NCBI GenBank assembly: GCA_032718475.1
Contig: JAUCBJ010000005.1
Location: 1 to 64,000, forward strand
Origin: Nemertoderma westbladi
Lineage: Eukaryota > Xenacoelomorpha > Nemertodermatida > Nemertodermatidae
Direction of reading: 5' to 3'
DNA: 64,000 nucleotides
How positions within the stretch are numbered: position 1 is the first letter of the stretch; each line of letters opens with the position of its first letter. The notes beneath the pieces are model-generated. The model made no database searches. It saw nothing but the letters and a program-made list of their open reading frames with translations, and had not been told where the DNA came from. Both the position numbers and the translations under genes were made by a program. Below, piece by piece: positions 36,990 to 46,799 of the stretch.

Positions 36990-37205
36990 TACGGGGGGCG
37001 GGGGGGGGGGGGGGGGGGGGGTGGTCGAGGGCGAATCAATAATGTCAATTTTCAATTTAGGGAAAGGAACAGGTTCCTGTGACCGGTTATTCTAACCAAC
37101 ACAACAATAATCGAAAGAGAAGTTACAGTTTCATTTTTGCTTCTAATAAGCTGTTATTTCCATCGATTTTCCCCGGGAGAGTTAAATGTTGATCTTCTGG
37201 GGGGA
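36990..37205 (+). repeat. dispersed 54-mer/poly-G element inside the transposon
   Basis: A G-rich tract (about 36993-37021) is followed by GGCGAATCAATAATGTCAA, TTTCAATTTAGGGAAAGGAA, and a diverged 54-mer. The relation to 23325-23545 is clear. It lies inside the 33761-37820 element, so it inserted after that element was in place or is carried with it. Confidence 0.65.
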
Positions 37206-38154
37206 TAAATAAAAGTGTTGTATTATGAGAGTATTTAACATTGGAAGTAAGTGTGGCATCATCTCTGCCTTATATTAACACCCAAGAGAGCGAGAGTGGA
37301 GCCTTTGGATTGCCTTTGGTGTTTTGTGTTTCACGTCCAACAATAACTTTATTACTTTACAATATGAGCAGTGTTGTACCCACCCACTTGCATAAAAATA
37401 AATGTATCATAAATTTTCTGTCAAGTTCAACTCTACTGTCATTGTTTTGGGCAAATTAGTTAATATTGCATATTGAAATATGAATAAAACATCAATATAA
37501 CAATATTAGTAAGGTTTCTTACATTTTAGTTTATATTTTTATAAACATTAATAGGTCGTATTACAAGATAATCATTGACTAACTTTTTGACGAACAGACG
37601 TTTTGGAAAATTTTTCTTATACGACCTTTCGTCAAATTAAAATTGTTTAGAAATACGATATAAGGCCGTTTGCTTTTTACTGTACAGTGTTTAATACTGA
37701 AGATATGAATACGACCTTTTGTCAAAACATAGTTCCACCTTTTATGAACTCAAATACCCAATAAAGTCAAAATCGCAAAAATTGCCAATACGACTGTTCG
37801 TCATGGTGCCATCGAATTATTATGCAAGGTATTAATAAGTACACAGTACTAATATTATTTTATTTATTTGTGTGGAATTAATTTCGCACTACCAAATCGT
37901 CAGGGCGACATACTTTCTAACTTTACATCGCAGTGCGACATTATTTCTCATGTATCTACGCCATACATTTTACTATAAGTATATCCAATATATCCAGTAT
38001 GTAACTGCGTGATTATTAGGTTGTTCAAGAAAGTTTAAGTGCATAACTACAAATAATTCCCAACAAATAACAGAATTATATATAGATTCGCCATTGTTAA
38101 TAATTATCATTTTTTTTGTTGGGTACAGCTTTGCAAAGTCGGCAATAACGTCTA

Positions 38155-38235
38155 GGTGAATCAAACTGGAAACTGGTGACCTCCGGGTTGGAAGTCTGAC
38201 GCTGTAACCATTCAGCTAGCGGCTCAGGTAAAAGA
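38155..38235 (-). mobile_element. tRNA-derived SINE, second copy
   Basis: Inverted copy of the SINE at 26330-26415. On the minus strand it reads CCTGAGCCGCTAGCTGAATGG, TTCCAACCCGGAGGTCACC and then ACCTAGACGTTATTGCCGAC. The B box is mutated. Confidence 0.65.
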
Positions 38236-38349
38236 TAGACCTGGAAATACTGAAATGCCTATCTTTTTTTGCCGAAACGCAACTTTTTTTGCCGAAACGC
38301 AACTTTTTTGCCGAAACGCGACGACACCGACAAGACTACTTTCTTTATA

Positions 38350-38998
38350 CACCATGTCCCGTAATATAGTGTCATTTTCCGATGACACGGACCCCCCCCC
38401 CCCCAATATTTTCTACAAATCTTTATCATATTGTTTGAAATTTGAAACACCACTAGTTCCACTCACCGTGGTTGTTACCATGAAGACGGAATTTTCGATT
38501 TCGTCTTTAAATTTTATTTATAAGCGTTTCAAAAAAGTGTCTTTTGCGAAATCGCACCCTCCGTATAATTGCCATTCTTCACATTAGTCATAATTGTTTC
38601 ATATCAATAGAAAGCTTGCGTTGCAAGGATTACAAATATGTAACAATGTCTGAATTTCGTTGAGAAACAGCTGATAAATAGGGGTTTAAAGATTGCAAGA
38701 ATTATCCTTCGCTGAAGGCAATTTATTCTATTTAATAAATAAACGATGTTCAGGAACATTTTGTTTAAGTATGAATAGCTACGCAATAGATATAGTGGAT
38801 AGGATTACCGCTGTTGCCAACCAACTCATAAAATAAATAACACGTTCTAGAATATTGTGTATTTATTGAATAGAATAAATGGCCTTCAGCGAACGATGAT
38901 TCTTGCGTGTAATTCCCGTGTCATCAATAATTTAAGTTAAGTTAAGTTCAATAATTCCCGTGTCATCAGAAAATGACACTATATTACGGGTCATGGTG
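38350..38998. mobile_element. foldback element family E, copy 1 (right arm shortened)
   Basis: Starts CACCATGTCCCGTAATATAG and ends with the complement of CACCATGACCCGTAATATAG. The left arm (38357-38740) is nearly identical to 62499-62880. The right arm is internally deleted but retains the terminal ~45 bases. No coding sequence. Terminal AC-rich ends and a foldback shape suggest a non-autonomous DNA transposon. Confidence 0.8.
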
Positions 38999-39610
38999 AA
39001 ATAGTCTTGGAAAATCTAGCTCCTGTAGCCAAACAAAAGGTTCATTAAAAATATGACATTTGATGCATATGAAGCCTAACAGGTAGCCTTGGAGGGATAA
39101 CCGGGGATTTTTAAGGATAGTCTCTGTATTTTTTTATAGACTTGAATTTTGATTTCCAAGGAACAGCTTGTCTCTATATTTCGCGTAGTTGTAATCAACT
39201 TTATCCCAATTTCATACAGAAATTTCAAGATATAATTTCTTTATACAAAGATGTGGTTACAGAGGTTTATCAACACATATAATTTTCTTACACTTTATAC
39301 TTGGGTTTCCTGTCGCTATAAAATCTATGCAAATGTACTGTAAGTAGTTTTATTGAACTGTAAATTATATGAGGATCACATAGATAGGTATGTAATAGAT
39401 CTTGGCTGGATATGGATGGATAGAAACTTGGTTTGAATTATTGAAGATCTTGAAAAACTTTCCAGCACATTTTTGAAAAAATATTTGTTAAAATATTAAA
39501 TTCCGAATTTGAATTAATTTAATTAGTTAAAATTAAATAATTGAATTAAAAATTGATAATTTCAAAAAACGGCTCGAGAGTTTGTTTTTAAAAAAATCTC
39601 CCGAAGGGGT

Positions 39611-39669
39611 ACCCCCCCCCCCCCCCTCAATTATTATTACTTTTTTTTGGGGGGGGGGGGGGGGGGGGG
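39611..39669. other. C-tract and G-tract in mirror arrangement
   Basis: About 16 C, then a 23-base AT-rich spacer with T8, then about 20 G. The two tracts could pair as a hairpin or form quadruplex/i-motif structures. This could also be a spot where assembly length is unreliable. Confidence 0.8.
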
Positions 39670-40099
39670 TCGTGTTATTGAATTGCTACACATATTCCGG
39701 GATATGGTGTAATAGGTGTCATTTTATTCCTAAAACTACCTTTTTGCAGCTTCAAGAGGTAATTTTCATGAAATAAATTACGTGTAACAACTACATAGTA
39801 TTGCATTGTTTATTCTTGCTTGCTTGCCACAACTGGTTCATCCCATATTACATAAATACTTGTTCTACAATGAATATATCGCGACCATAGAGCTCAGAGC
39901 AATACACGACCAAAAATTATAGTTTCGATAAACATTTGCCTCAGTGTGGATCCAGTATCCTAATTGTTTGCACAGAGGTCTGTGGAGATACAAGAAATAG
40001 GCCTGATATTAAAATATGGGCAACGGCTATCAGAATAGAGAGACGGAACATGTATATTTGTTATTTTCCCGGTTATTTAACCCGCGTCCAGGAAACCCT

Positions 40100-40270
40100 G
40101 TCCAAGGCAGACGCCTCGTAAAAGACACTGGCCTTGAAGATGTGGATGATCTAGCAAATGTCATGGGTGCTGGGAGTTGTGGCGGCGCAATTTTGTCGAC
40201 AAGAAGGCACAGCATTCTTAATGTGATATGTATATAATGCAGCTGCAATGCAGCATGCCGATAGTAGTAG
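40100..40270 (+). pseudogene. LINE 3' end fragment
   Basis: VKDTGLEDVDDLANVMG and the following bases match the 3' terminus of the LINE at 23935-25400, here on the plus strand. It ends in GCATGCCGATAGTAGTAGTAG, the same (TAG)n tail, followed by a poly-C tract (40286-40303). Confidence 0.75.
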
Positions 40271-40348
40271 TAGCTGCCCCTGCCACCCCCCCCCCCCCCC
40301 CCCCGCCCGCTGTCATTCCTCATATATTTACTCAATAAATTATCTCAC

Positions 40349-41073
40349 CTGACCGGCCCGGAAGAATATTTTAGTCAATCCGAACTGATATTTATCCTGA
40401 TTCGGGATGAACTCCTGTACGACAGTTTCGCAGAGACTCCGCAATGTCTTACAGGAACGAACTCGCAAAGAATGGAGGAGCAACCGGTAGCGGGAGTTAA
40501 ACTCGCCGTAGGTCCAACGGGATGGGAACCCGGCGGCGCTAATCCGTATCGTTTCTAGAACGCCGCACGCTCGGAGCTGCTGGATGGCGCGTCGAGGTTC
40601 GAACGAGAACGCGGCTTTATCGTCGTTCGGTTTAATACATCGAACATAATGCGGAGTCGTCGCGTTCAACGTCGTCATCAACTTCGATAGACTCTCGCAG
40701 AACTGCGCGCCGACTGTGGGTTTGTGTGACTTGGTTGTGCGCGGGGCGGGACGCATGGGGGTCACGCTCACCTTGTGCCGAGGGGCCGGCTCCCCGTGGA
40801 ACAACCCCGCCACGAACTGGAAGTGACTCGCTCTCAGTATGTTAATGTGTTCGTCCAGCACCGTGTCGCGAGTTTTCTCCATGAATCCCCGGCACTCGTA
40901 TTCGACTCGGTCCGCGAAGTGGCGCACCACGAAACAGTTCCGCGAGAGCCTCGGCGCCTCGAAGTCGGCGTGCGCCGCGAAAGCCTCCCGGAGTTTGGAG
41001 CACCAGTTCTCGTCGGAGCCTTTCGGGAGTTTACACTCCTCGTCAAGTCGCGGTAGAATACCGAGTCGTCCCT
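40349..41073 (-). CDS. MYO5: myosin V exon (motor: actin-binding region, SH1 helix, converter)
   Basis: 725 bases, acceptor TTCCACTTAG, first two bases completing a split glutamate codon, donor CAG|GTGAGA. Reading on: GRLGILPRLDEECKLPKGSD, then SKLREAFAAHADFEAPRLSR, VVRHFADRVEYECRGFMEK, a loop-2 region rich in R/K/P/T (RHKVSVTPMRPAPRTTKS), then FCESLSKLMTTLNATTPHYV, RCIKPND, QLRACGVLETIRISAAGFPS (SH1 helix) and GLTKIFFRAGQ. This is a normal motor C-terminal part with no missing key segment. The first ~45 codons sit in a frame with no ATG and must be found by the splice junction. GC-rich compared with the flanks. Confidence 0.96.
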
Positions 41074-41239
41074 CTAAGTGGAAAAATAGAAATCGTTGAT
41101 TAGGAGGTTGGATCTGTATTACTCAGCGCTGTAATGTAAGGGGGCGTTCTGTTCATAAAGTATGTCACGCAATATGGGGGAGGGGGGGTTCACATTAAGT
41201 ATAATCCCTAACATTAGCACCCCCCCCCCCCCCCCACCC

Positions 41240-41460
41240 CATTCACATCTCCTGTAGGTCGTGGATTCGATCCTCACATGGGCCAGGGCAGTTTTCGTTT
41301 CGGCTCGAATGCTTTAAAGGGACCAGCCAGGGCGCATCTCTGCCTTGCATCCTTAAGCGGTAGCTAAATGAGTACTGGAGTTTCCTCTGGGAAGTATAGT
41401 TCTGGGGGGACCGCACTGGAAATAAGTCGTCAGCGTATAATTCATAAGCAATTAATAAGT
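41240..41460 (+). repeat. SINE-like segment
   Basis: A B-box-like GTGGATTCGATCCTCAC is followed by GGGCCAGGGCAGTTTTCG, a CCAGCCAGGGCGC segment and GGAAATAAGTCGTC. The arrangement resembles tRNA-headed SINEs of marine invertebrates from memory. Only one copy is in the window, so this is tentative. Confidence 0.4.
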
Positions 41461-41509
41461 TCGTTCGCAATTAATAATACAATTAATAAGTCGTGCGTAA
41501 TCCCTGGCC

Positions 41510-42110
41510 TATCGGCTGAAGAAAATTTACTTTTTTATACGTAATTTTATTCTTCAAAGAGCGATATAGAGTTACAAAATAAATTGAACTGTAGTATTTT
41601 ACTATATTACTTCCAGAGTTACTGCTATTGTAATTATTGTACGTTTCAACTCTCGATGTTGCCTCACTCAATGTTAAATAATTTAGCGTTCTCGAATATT
41701 TATTACGTAACTAGAGAGCCGCTTAACAACATAAACCAATATTGGATATTGAGTTCCGTTTTGGAGTTCGCCTTACAGACACTAAAGTTGCATTAACTTT
41801 TGAGTGTGGGAATCGATTTTGCTTAAATTACTTGCAAACCTTTTCTGCGTCGATGCTCTTTCTACACGTGCAATACATTTTAAGGAATTCCACCAGAAAA
41901 TAGTTTCACATGTTCTTAAAAAACATTACTTTTTTCACCGGGAAAAAAGTAAAATCAAGGCAATCCCATGAGTTAACTTTTTCCCCGGGAAAAAAAGTAA
42001 CGAATATGATTGCATTGATTCGACTTTTTTTCCAGGCGAAAAAAGATAACAGGGTTGCAAGTAATTTGAGCAAAATCCATGCACACACTCAAAAGTTATT
42101 GCAACTTTAG
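41510..42110. repeat. dispersed inverted-arm repeat family F, copy 1
   Basis: Matches 51180-51720 in inverted orientation, including GTAGTTAAGCGGCTCTC-type sequence, AACTTTTGAGTGTGGGAAT and several GGGAAAAAAAGTAA boxes. Internal inverted repeats (about 41800-41850 with 42045-42110) give a foldback shape. Class unknown. Confidence 0.7.
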
Positions 42111-42214
42111 TAATTGAAAGGTACAATTATTATAAACTATCAAGATGTACTCTGTCACAATCATAGCAATGATTTATACAATGACATCAACAACGACTTC
42201 TATAATAACCTTAC

Positions 42215-42557
42215 CAATGAGCTCAATGCAGGTCTGATTGTCGTAGAAATCGATAAAGTTCCATGGGATCTGCTCCTTCGTGTATTCTTCTTGCTCCAAC
42301 TTAAACACGTGCTGCGTAAACTGCTGTTGGAGCTTCTCGTTGGCAAAGTTGATACAGAACTGTTCGAAGGAGTTTACAGCGAATGTCTCGAATCCGTAAA
42401 TATCCAGGACCCCGATGAAATGGTCTTGAGGAGTGCTGGATACCAGGGAGCGGTTGATTTGTACCACGGTCCAGTTGAACATCTGGCTGTATATGTGTTT
42501 GGCAAGTGCATCGCGGGCATTACTGGACTGTAGAGCGGTCATTGGTTTAGTCAGCAC
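42215..42557 (-). CDS. MYO5: myosin V exon (motor: relay helix region)
   Basis: 343 bases, acceptor TATATTTTAG, donor ATTG|GTAAGG. Starts [20 protein letters not shown], followed by [31 protein letters not shown] (switch II/relay: DIYGFE), [20 protein letters not shown] and [19 protein letters not shown]. It corresponds to roughly the middle of the motor. The next exon upstream should encode the segment with switch I and P-loop (GESGAGKT), which I do not see in the window. Confidence 0.97.
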
Positions 42558-45264
42558 CTAAAATATAATTTTCATCGGTTTAGTTGATTCTCAAAGAAAT
42601 TATAATAAATAATAATGACAAATTCCATAAAGCATTCGATACAATTTGACATAGATAAACTTTCAAATCAAGAAAGTTCTAGCCTATTTTAAACAATTAT
42701 TATTGGTCGTAATATTTCATCACTAAAATATTTTCGCAAGAAAAAATTGTATAGAATAATATTCCCTGTGAATCCTATGACAATAATCTATAAGGTTACT
42801 CACTGCTATGTTAGATGGGAGGCCAGGTAATTGAATTGTAAGCACTGGGCCATTTAAATGGTTTAAAGGTTGATGATAATGAATGAGGAGGGACCCAACT
42901 AACACTACGTTTGTCTATAAGGACGGTCTCCTTACAGCCAGCTGGCTGGCTTTTCTAGTTGAATCATATTATTCCGCAACTAAATAATTTACTCTTTTAG
43001 ACGAATTTGTGCGTTTTTTTTTGCCGGACTAACAAATTTTGGAAACGTTCTGTGCGAGATGGGCGATATTTGAAAAGATTCTGAGGCAAAAATATGTTGC
43101 TCAGATGACTGAAGACTGAATATCTCAAATAAAAAAGTTGGTGCATTCTTGACGAGTTGAAATCGGTGAAATTCGACTTTAATTTTCAAAAACGCTATTT
43201 TTCAGTGACCCCGCAGTGAAACGCCACAAAAAATATACAGTCTTGAGCGCAACCAAAATTTTGGTAGAGTTTGTTATTAAAATTTTTGCGTACCTGTTTG
43301 AGTTTTTGAGATATTGGATGGTTATACATATATACACACACACACACAACCACATCGTGTTTTTAAACGGCTCAACTCTTGACAAAAACTACCCTGGCCT
43401 ATTAATAGGCAGGTTCGTTATGCCATATATAAATGCATAAAACTGAAATTCAAATTGGTAAAATTATAGAAAGTAAATTACGATACGGAAATATAACAAT
43501 ATTGAGAAAAAACAACAACCTATTTTAGTATAGTTACCAGCAAAATAAATAAAGGTATGTTCTAGAATCGCAATCACCTTAAGAAACGTTTATAATAATT
43601 TGAATAGTATCCTGCAGTTATATTAATTAATTAGTACATAGTCCACTAGTTACTAGCTAACATGTGCTATATGCTATACGAGATAACATAACAATGTTCT
43701 AGAAAAAAAAACTAAAAAATATTCCAGAACACTAAAAAAGAACAATACCACAATACGTAGAACTCATAGCTACTAAAAACCACTAGCCATCTGAAAATAT
43801 AAGACCATATGCAATAAAACACTAGCCCGTAATTGTTGCCACTAAAATATGTTATTTATAGCAAGACTGTTTGTAGAAAAAAATATAGTGGCACACGGAA
43901 TCTTAGCCCAAATAATTAGGGGTCGGGGTGCGTTGCAGGTCTTACTGATGCCTCTTAACTTGTAATACTTAACTTTTTATCCTTAACTTTTACCCATAAA
44001 CTTTTTACTCTTACTTTTTACCCATAAACTTTTTACCCTTAACTTTTTACCCTTAACTTTTTACCCTTAACTTTAGCTGTAATAATTATTTCTTCTACAA
44101 AAATATAGTTACATTTTTTGTCCGACTTTTGTTTAAAGTTTATGTTTAATGTTGATAAGAGGTAAGAAAGCATAAGCTTATTGAACCTGTTCACACACAA
44201 TAATATATGTCTGTAGGTAAGATTCACTTAACACCAAATTAATTACACAAATTTTACAACCGAAAATAAAAGAATCAGAAACTAAACTACGCGAAAAATA
44301 GTAAAAAGAGGAACTTTTGAAACAAAACTACAAATTAAAATTTACCCAAACAAAGTGGCCAATCTTATAAAAACAGTAAGACATTAAAATTTACCCAAAC
44401 AAAGTGGCCAATCTTATAAAAACAGTAAGACATTAAAATTTACCCAAACAAAGTGGCCAATCTTATAAAAACAGTAAGACATTAAAATTTACCCAAACAA
44501 AGTGGCCAATCTTATAAAAACAATAATACTTATATATTTAATATTTCAAATCCGCATTTTCGAGGAATTGTTTTCTTTAACATATTCAGTTTTGTATTAG
44601 AAGTTTAACTGAAACGTTAACGGAAATCTCTGTCTAATCAAAAAATACTAGCAACTATATACAATATATAATTGTGAATGAGGATGATATTCCAGAACGT
44701 TAATCAGCTTTTAAACCAAAAATTCGATTAATCTAGCTACTGGATCAAAAGATACGACAACTAAACTTTTTAATGCTAAATTTATTAATAATTACCGACG
44801 TAATTAATTACTGTTCTAGAATAAATAATGAGAAATCAACAGAAGGAACTTCTAGATCGTTGATTAGATAAATATTTTATTATCCGCATTATGTGGGATT
44901 GATTTGATAATTGATATTGTCGCAAATGCGGACATTAAAGACTTTATTGTCCGCAATTTTGCGGGCAATTTTAAAGAAATGTCTTTAAATTAAAATATAT
45001 CTTCCCAAATGTAATACCAGGTTTTTTTTAGATATTTTAGATAACAAATAAAGTAATGCGATTGAAACTAAATGATATGGGGAATGGGCTTCATTTTTTA
45101 CTATAATTCACTATATCAGTACTTGGTAAAATGCGTTATTAAAATACGATAATAAATATTAAAATATTACGGTATTAATAAAATACAGAAACGAAACAAA
45201 GTAGATTGAAAGTTTATACATTGTAGATGCGGATTATTTGTTGTTGATTAACTCAAAACTCGCA
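42558..45264. other. no gene; likely upstream myosin V intron; short repeats
   Basis: AT-rich DNA with many TTCTAGAA words. About 43950-44075 holds a 14-bp tandem repeat (ACCCTTAACTTTTT). 44339-44530 is a 49-bp repeat (four copies). 44700-44945 is the inverted partner of 31300-31520. No myosin motor exon was recognised. Confidence 0.6.
44339..44530 (+). repeat. 49-bp tandem repeat, four copies
   Basis: Four nearly identical units containing TTTACCCAAACAAAGTGGCC and AATCTTATAAAAACAGTAAG. The unit length of 49 bp was measured from successive TTTACCC positions (44341, 44390, 44439). Confidence 0.9.
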
Positions 45265-46752
45265 ATGGGAGAATATAACGCTGTTCGCGAGAGTATTAAT
45301 ATGAATATTGATATGATACGGGGTCAGACAGAAGATCTCTGCGACGAGATGGAGAATAAATTCTCGATGGAAAACTTTAGGGTTCAGGTGCGCCAGATAC
45401 AGCTGGACACGGAAAAGGTAGTCAAGGAAACGACGAAAAAACTGGAGAGCATGGAGGAATTCACACCTAATGACTCAGATGCTCTTCTTGGTGATGTGGA
45501 AGGACTCAGAATAGAATTTGATAGAGTTGTTAAAGATTTTAACGATACTCTAAATTATTGCAAAAATTCTGAACAGGAACAATTGATTGAACAGGAGGAA
45601 ACCGGACGAAAATCTTTTGTTGGAGAACCGGAATGTACACCAGAACTTTCCGATATTGAACCGGAATCTATACCGGAACCTTCCGATATTAAACCGGAAT
45701 CTAGACCGGAACCTTCCGATATTAAACCGGAACCTAGACCGGAACCTTCCGATATTAAACCGGAATCTAGACAGGAACCTTCCGATATTGAACCGCAAAC
45801 TAGACCGCAACCTTACGATATTAAACCGGAATCTAGATTGGAACCTTCCGATATTGAACCGGAATCTATACCGGAACCTTCCGATATTAAACCGGAATCT
45901 AGACCGCAACCTTACGATATTAAACCGGAATCTAGACAGGAACCTTCCGATATTGAACTGCAAACTAGACCGGAATCTAGATTGGAACCTTCCGATATGA
46001 AACCGGAATCTAGACAGGAACCTTCCGATATTGAACCGCAAACTAGACCGGAACATTCCGATATTAAACCGGAATCTAGACCGGAACCTTCCGATATTAA
46101 ACCGGAATCTAGACCGGAACCTTCCGATATTAAACCGGAATCTAGACAGGAACCTTCCGATATTGAACCGCAAACTAGACCGGAACATTCCGATATTAAA
46201 CCGGAATCTAGACCGGAACCTTCCGATATTGAACCGCAAATTAGACCGGAACATTCCGATATTAAACCAGAATCTAGACTGGATCCTTTGTATATAGAAC
46301 TGGAAACTTCGGATGCAGAACCGGATGTTTCGGATGCAGTTAGCAAATTTGAACAATTACATGATAGGAATAATCCCAAACACAAAGACACAACATGTAA
46401 TAGAACTTTTACAATCAAGGAGACATTCAGAAATCCCATATGCGATAGTATTGTAGCATCACATATGCATAAAATTACAAAACAAGATCGATTAAAGGAA
46501 AACAAACGTTTCATTAATGAAATATGTAAAGATGAGGAAGACTGGACCGACATTAGTCTGGATGACGACGAAGTTATTAATCCGCAACCGGTCCGAGTCC
46601 GTGTGAGTAGTGAGGGAGACAAGGGTGTTACTCGGAATAACACTAGATGGAAAATACGGTGTTGCTTCGCAATAATAATATCGTCAATAATTGGCATTGT
46701 TGGAATAGTTGTGGGTTTATTAGTTTGGCATCATTTAAAAAGTACAGCGTAA
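45265..46752 (+). CDS. tail-anchored protein with syntaxin Habc-like N-terminus and 11-residue repeats
   Basis: 495 codons from the first ATG (context CGCAATGG) to TAA; the open frame extends upstream only through non-ATG codons. Residues 1-115 form helices with heptads (INMNIDMIRGQTEDLCDE, IQLDTEKVVKETTKKLESM, LRIEFDRVVKDFNDTLNYC), which resemble the three-helix Habc domain of syntaxin 7/12 (pattern ...KET...., RL..EF...L..FQ). Residues ~121-345 are about 20 copies of an 11-residue, 33-bp repeat (EPSDIKPESRP and variants), acidic and proline-rich. A unique region follows, then a C-terminal membrane anchor (CCFAIIISSIIGIVGIVVGL) with a short HHLKSTA tail. No SNARE heptad motif is visible before the anchor. 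It would sit in a membrane with its N-terminus in the cytosol. The Habc assignment is inference; the anchor is clear. No introns are seen. Confidence 0.75.
   Translation: MGEYNAVRESINMNIDMIRGQTEDLCDEMENKFSMENFRVQVRQIQLDTEKVVKETTKKLESMEEFTPNDSDALLGDVEGLRIEFDRVVKDFNDTLNYCKNSEQEQLIEQEETGRKSFVGEPECTPELSDIEPESIPEPSDIKPESRPEPSDIKPEPRPEPSDIKPESRQEPSDIEPQTRPQPYDIKPESRLEPSDIEPESIPEPSDIKPESRPQPYDIKPESRQEPSDIELQTRPESRLEPSDMKPESRQEPSDIEPQTRPEHSDIKPESRPEPSDIKPESRPEPSDIKPESRQEPSDIEPQTRPEHSDIKPESRPEPSDIEPQIRPEHSDIKPESRLDPLYIELETSDAEPDVSDAVSKFEQLHDRNNPKHKDTTCNRTFTIKETFRNPICDSIVASHMHKITKQDRLKENKRFINEICKDEEDWTDISLDDDEVINPQPVRVRVSSEGDKGVTRNNTRWKIRCCFAIIISSIIGIVGIVVGLLVWHHLKSTA
45640..46290 (+). repeat. 33-bp coding minisatellite
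   Basis: About 20 units of 33 bases within the preceding gene, with core CCTTCCGATATTAAACCGGA. The repeat keeps the frame and varies by conservative changes (KPES, EPQT, EPES). Long open frames on the opposite strand and in other frames are by-products. Confidence 0.92.
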
Positions 46753-46793
46753 TGATAAGATATACATTGCAGACCAAATTTTCTGTATCAGAT

Positions 46794-46799
46794 AATAAA
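46794..46799 (+). terminator. polyadenylation signal candidate
   Basis: AATAAA about 45 bases after the TAA of the 45265-46752 gene. Confidence 0.5.

Larger units (their letters stand above)
33761..37820 (+). mobile_element. DNA transposon with DUF7869-type transposase, 34-bp TIRs, TATG duplication
   Basis: Left terminus 33761-33794 (begins ATAATTCGATGGCAC, ends GACGAACAGTCGTATT) is repeated inverted at 37787-37820 with one mismatch in 34. TATG flanks both ends (33757-33760 and 37821-37824), a plausible 4-bp target duplication. Subterminal words resembling CGACCTTTCGTCAAA occur several times near 37610 and 37710, and a related one near 33993. The 4060-bp interior carries the transposase-like frames annotated separately. 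The element lies in the big myosin V intron beside the B56 gene. Confidence 0.82.
22795..40348 (-). other. large myosin V intron (17.6 kb) hosting other genes and transposons
   Basis: The exons on either side join exactly (FRAGQ | VAYLEKL), so everything between is intronic. It contains LINE remnants (22874-25400, 26842-28436, 40100-40260), a tRNA-derived SINE, a minisatellite with a hAT-like insertion, the intronless B56 gene (31895-33388) and a complete DNA transposon (33761-37820). Stretches not listed separately (25570-26330, 31110-31890, 39000-39600) are AT-rich with no gene seen. Confidence 0.9.
41074..42214 (-). other. myosin V intron with SINE-like and foldback repeat
   Basis: 1.14 kb intron (donor ATTG|GTAAGG at 42214). 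It contains a C tract (41221-41235), a SINE-like segment and an inverted-arm repeat of family F, both annotated separately. Confidence 0.85.
10217..42557 (-). other. MYO5: myosin V gene, 3' part (seven exons)
   Basis: Seven exons on the minus strand join in frame to about 1,400 codons: 42557-42215, 41073-40349, 22794-21238, 19430-18420, 16996-16814, 16065-15859, 10393-10217. All introns are GT-AG. The first junction is phase 1 (a split E codon in the peptide LIEGRLGIL); the others are phase 0. Together they encode part of the motor, six IQ motifs, coiled coil and the DIL domain, in the order usual for class V myosins, which carry vesicles and organelles on actin. The N-terminal motor with P-loop and switch I was not found between 42558 and 64000, so it either lies beyond the window or in small exons I missed. 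Confidence 0.93.

Noticed and set aside
40834-41099. Arginine/serine-rich frames on both strands near 40.9 kb.
   Set aside because: Out-of-frame readings of the GC-rich myosin V motor exon; the true frame continues to the acceptor at 41073.
45550-46697. Two long minus-strand frames and several plus-strand frames over the 33-bp repeat.
   Set aside because: Shadows of the coding repeat. Only the frame with N-terminal helices and a C-terminal anchor has unique flanks.
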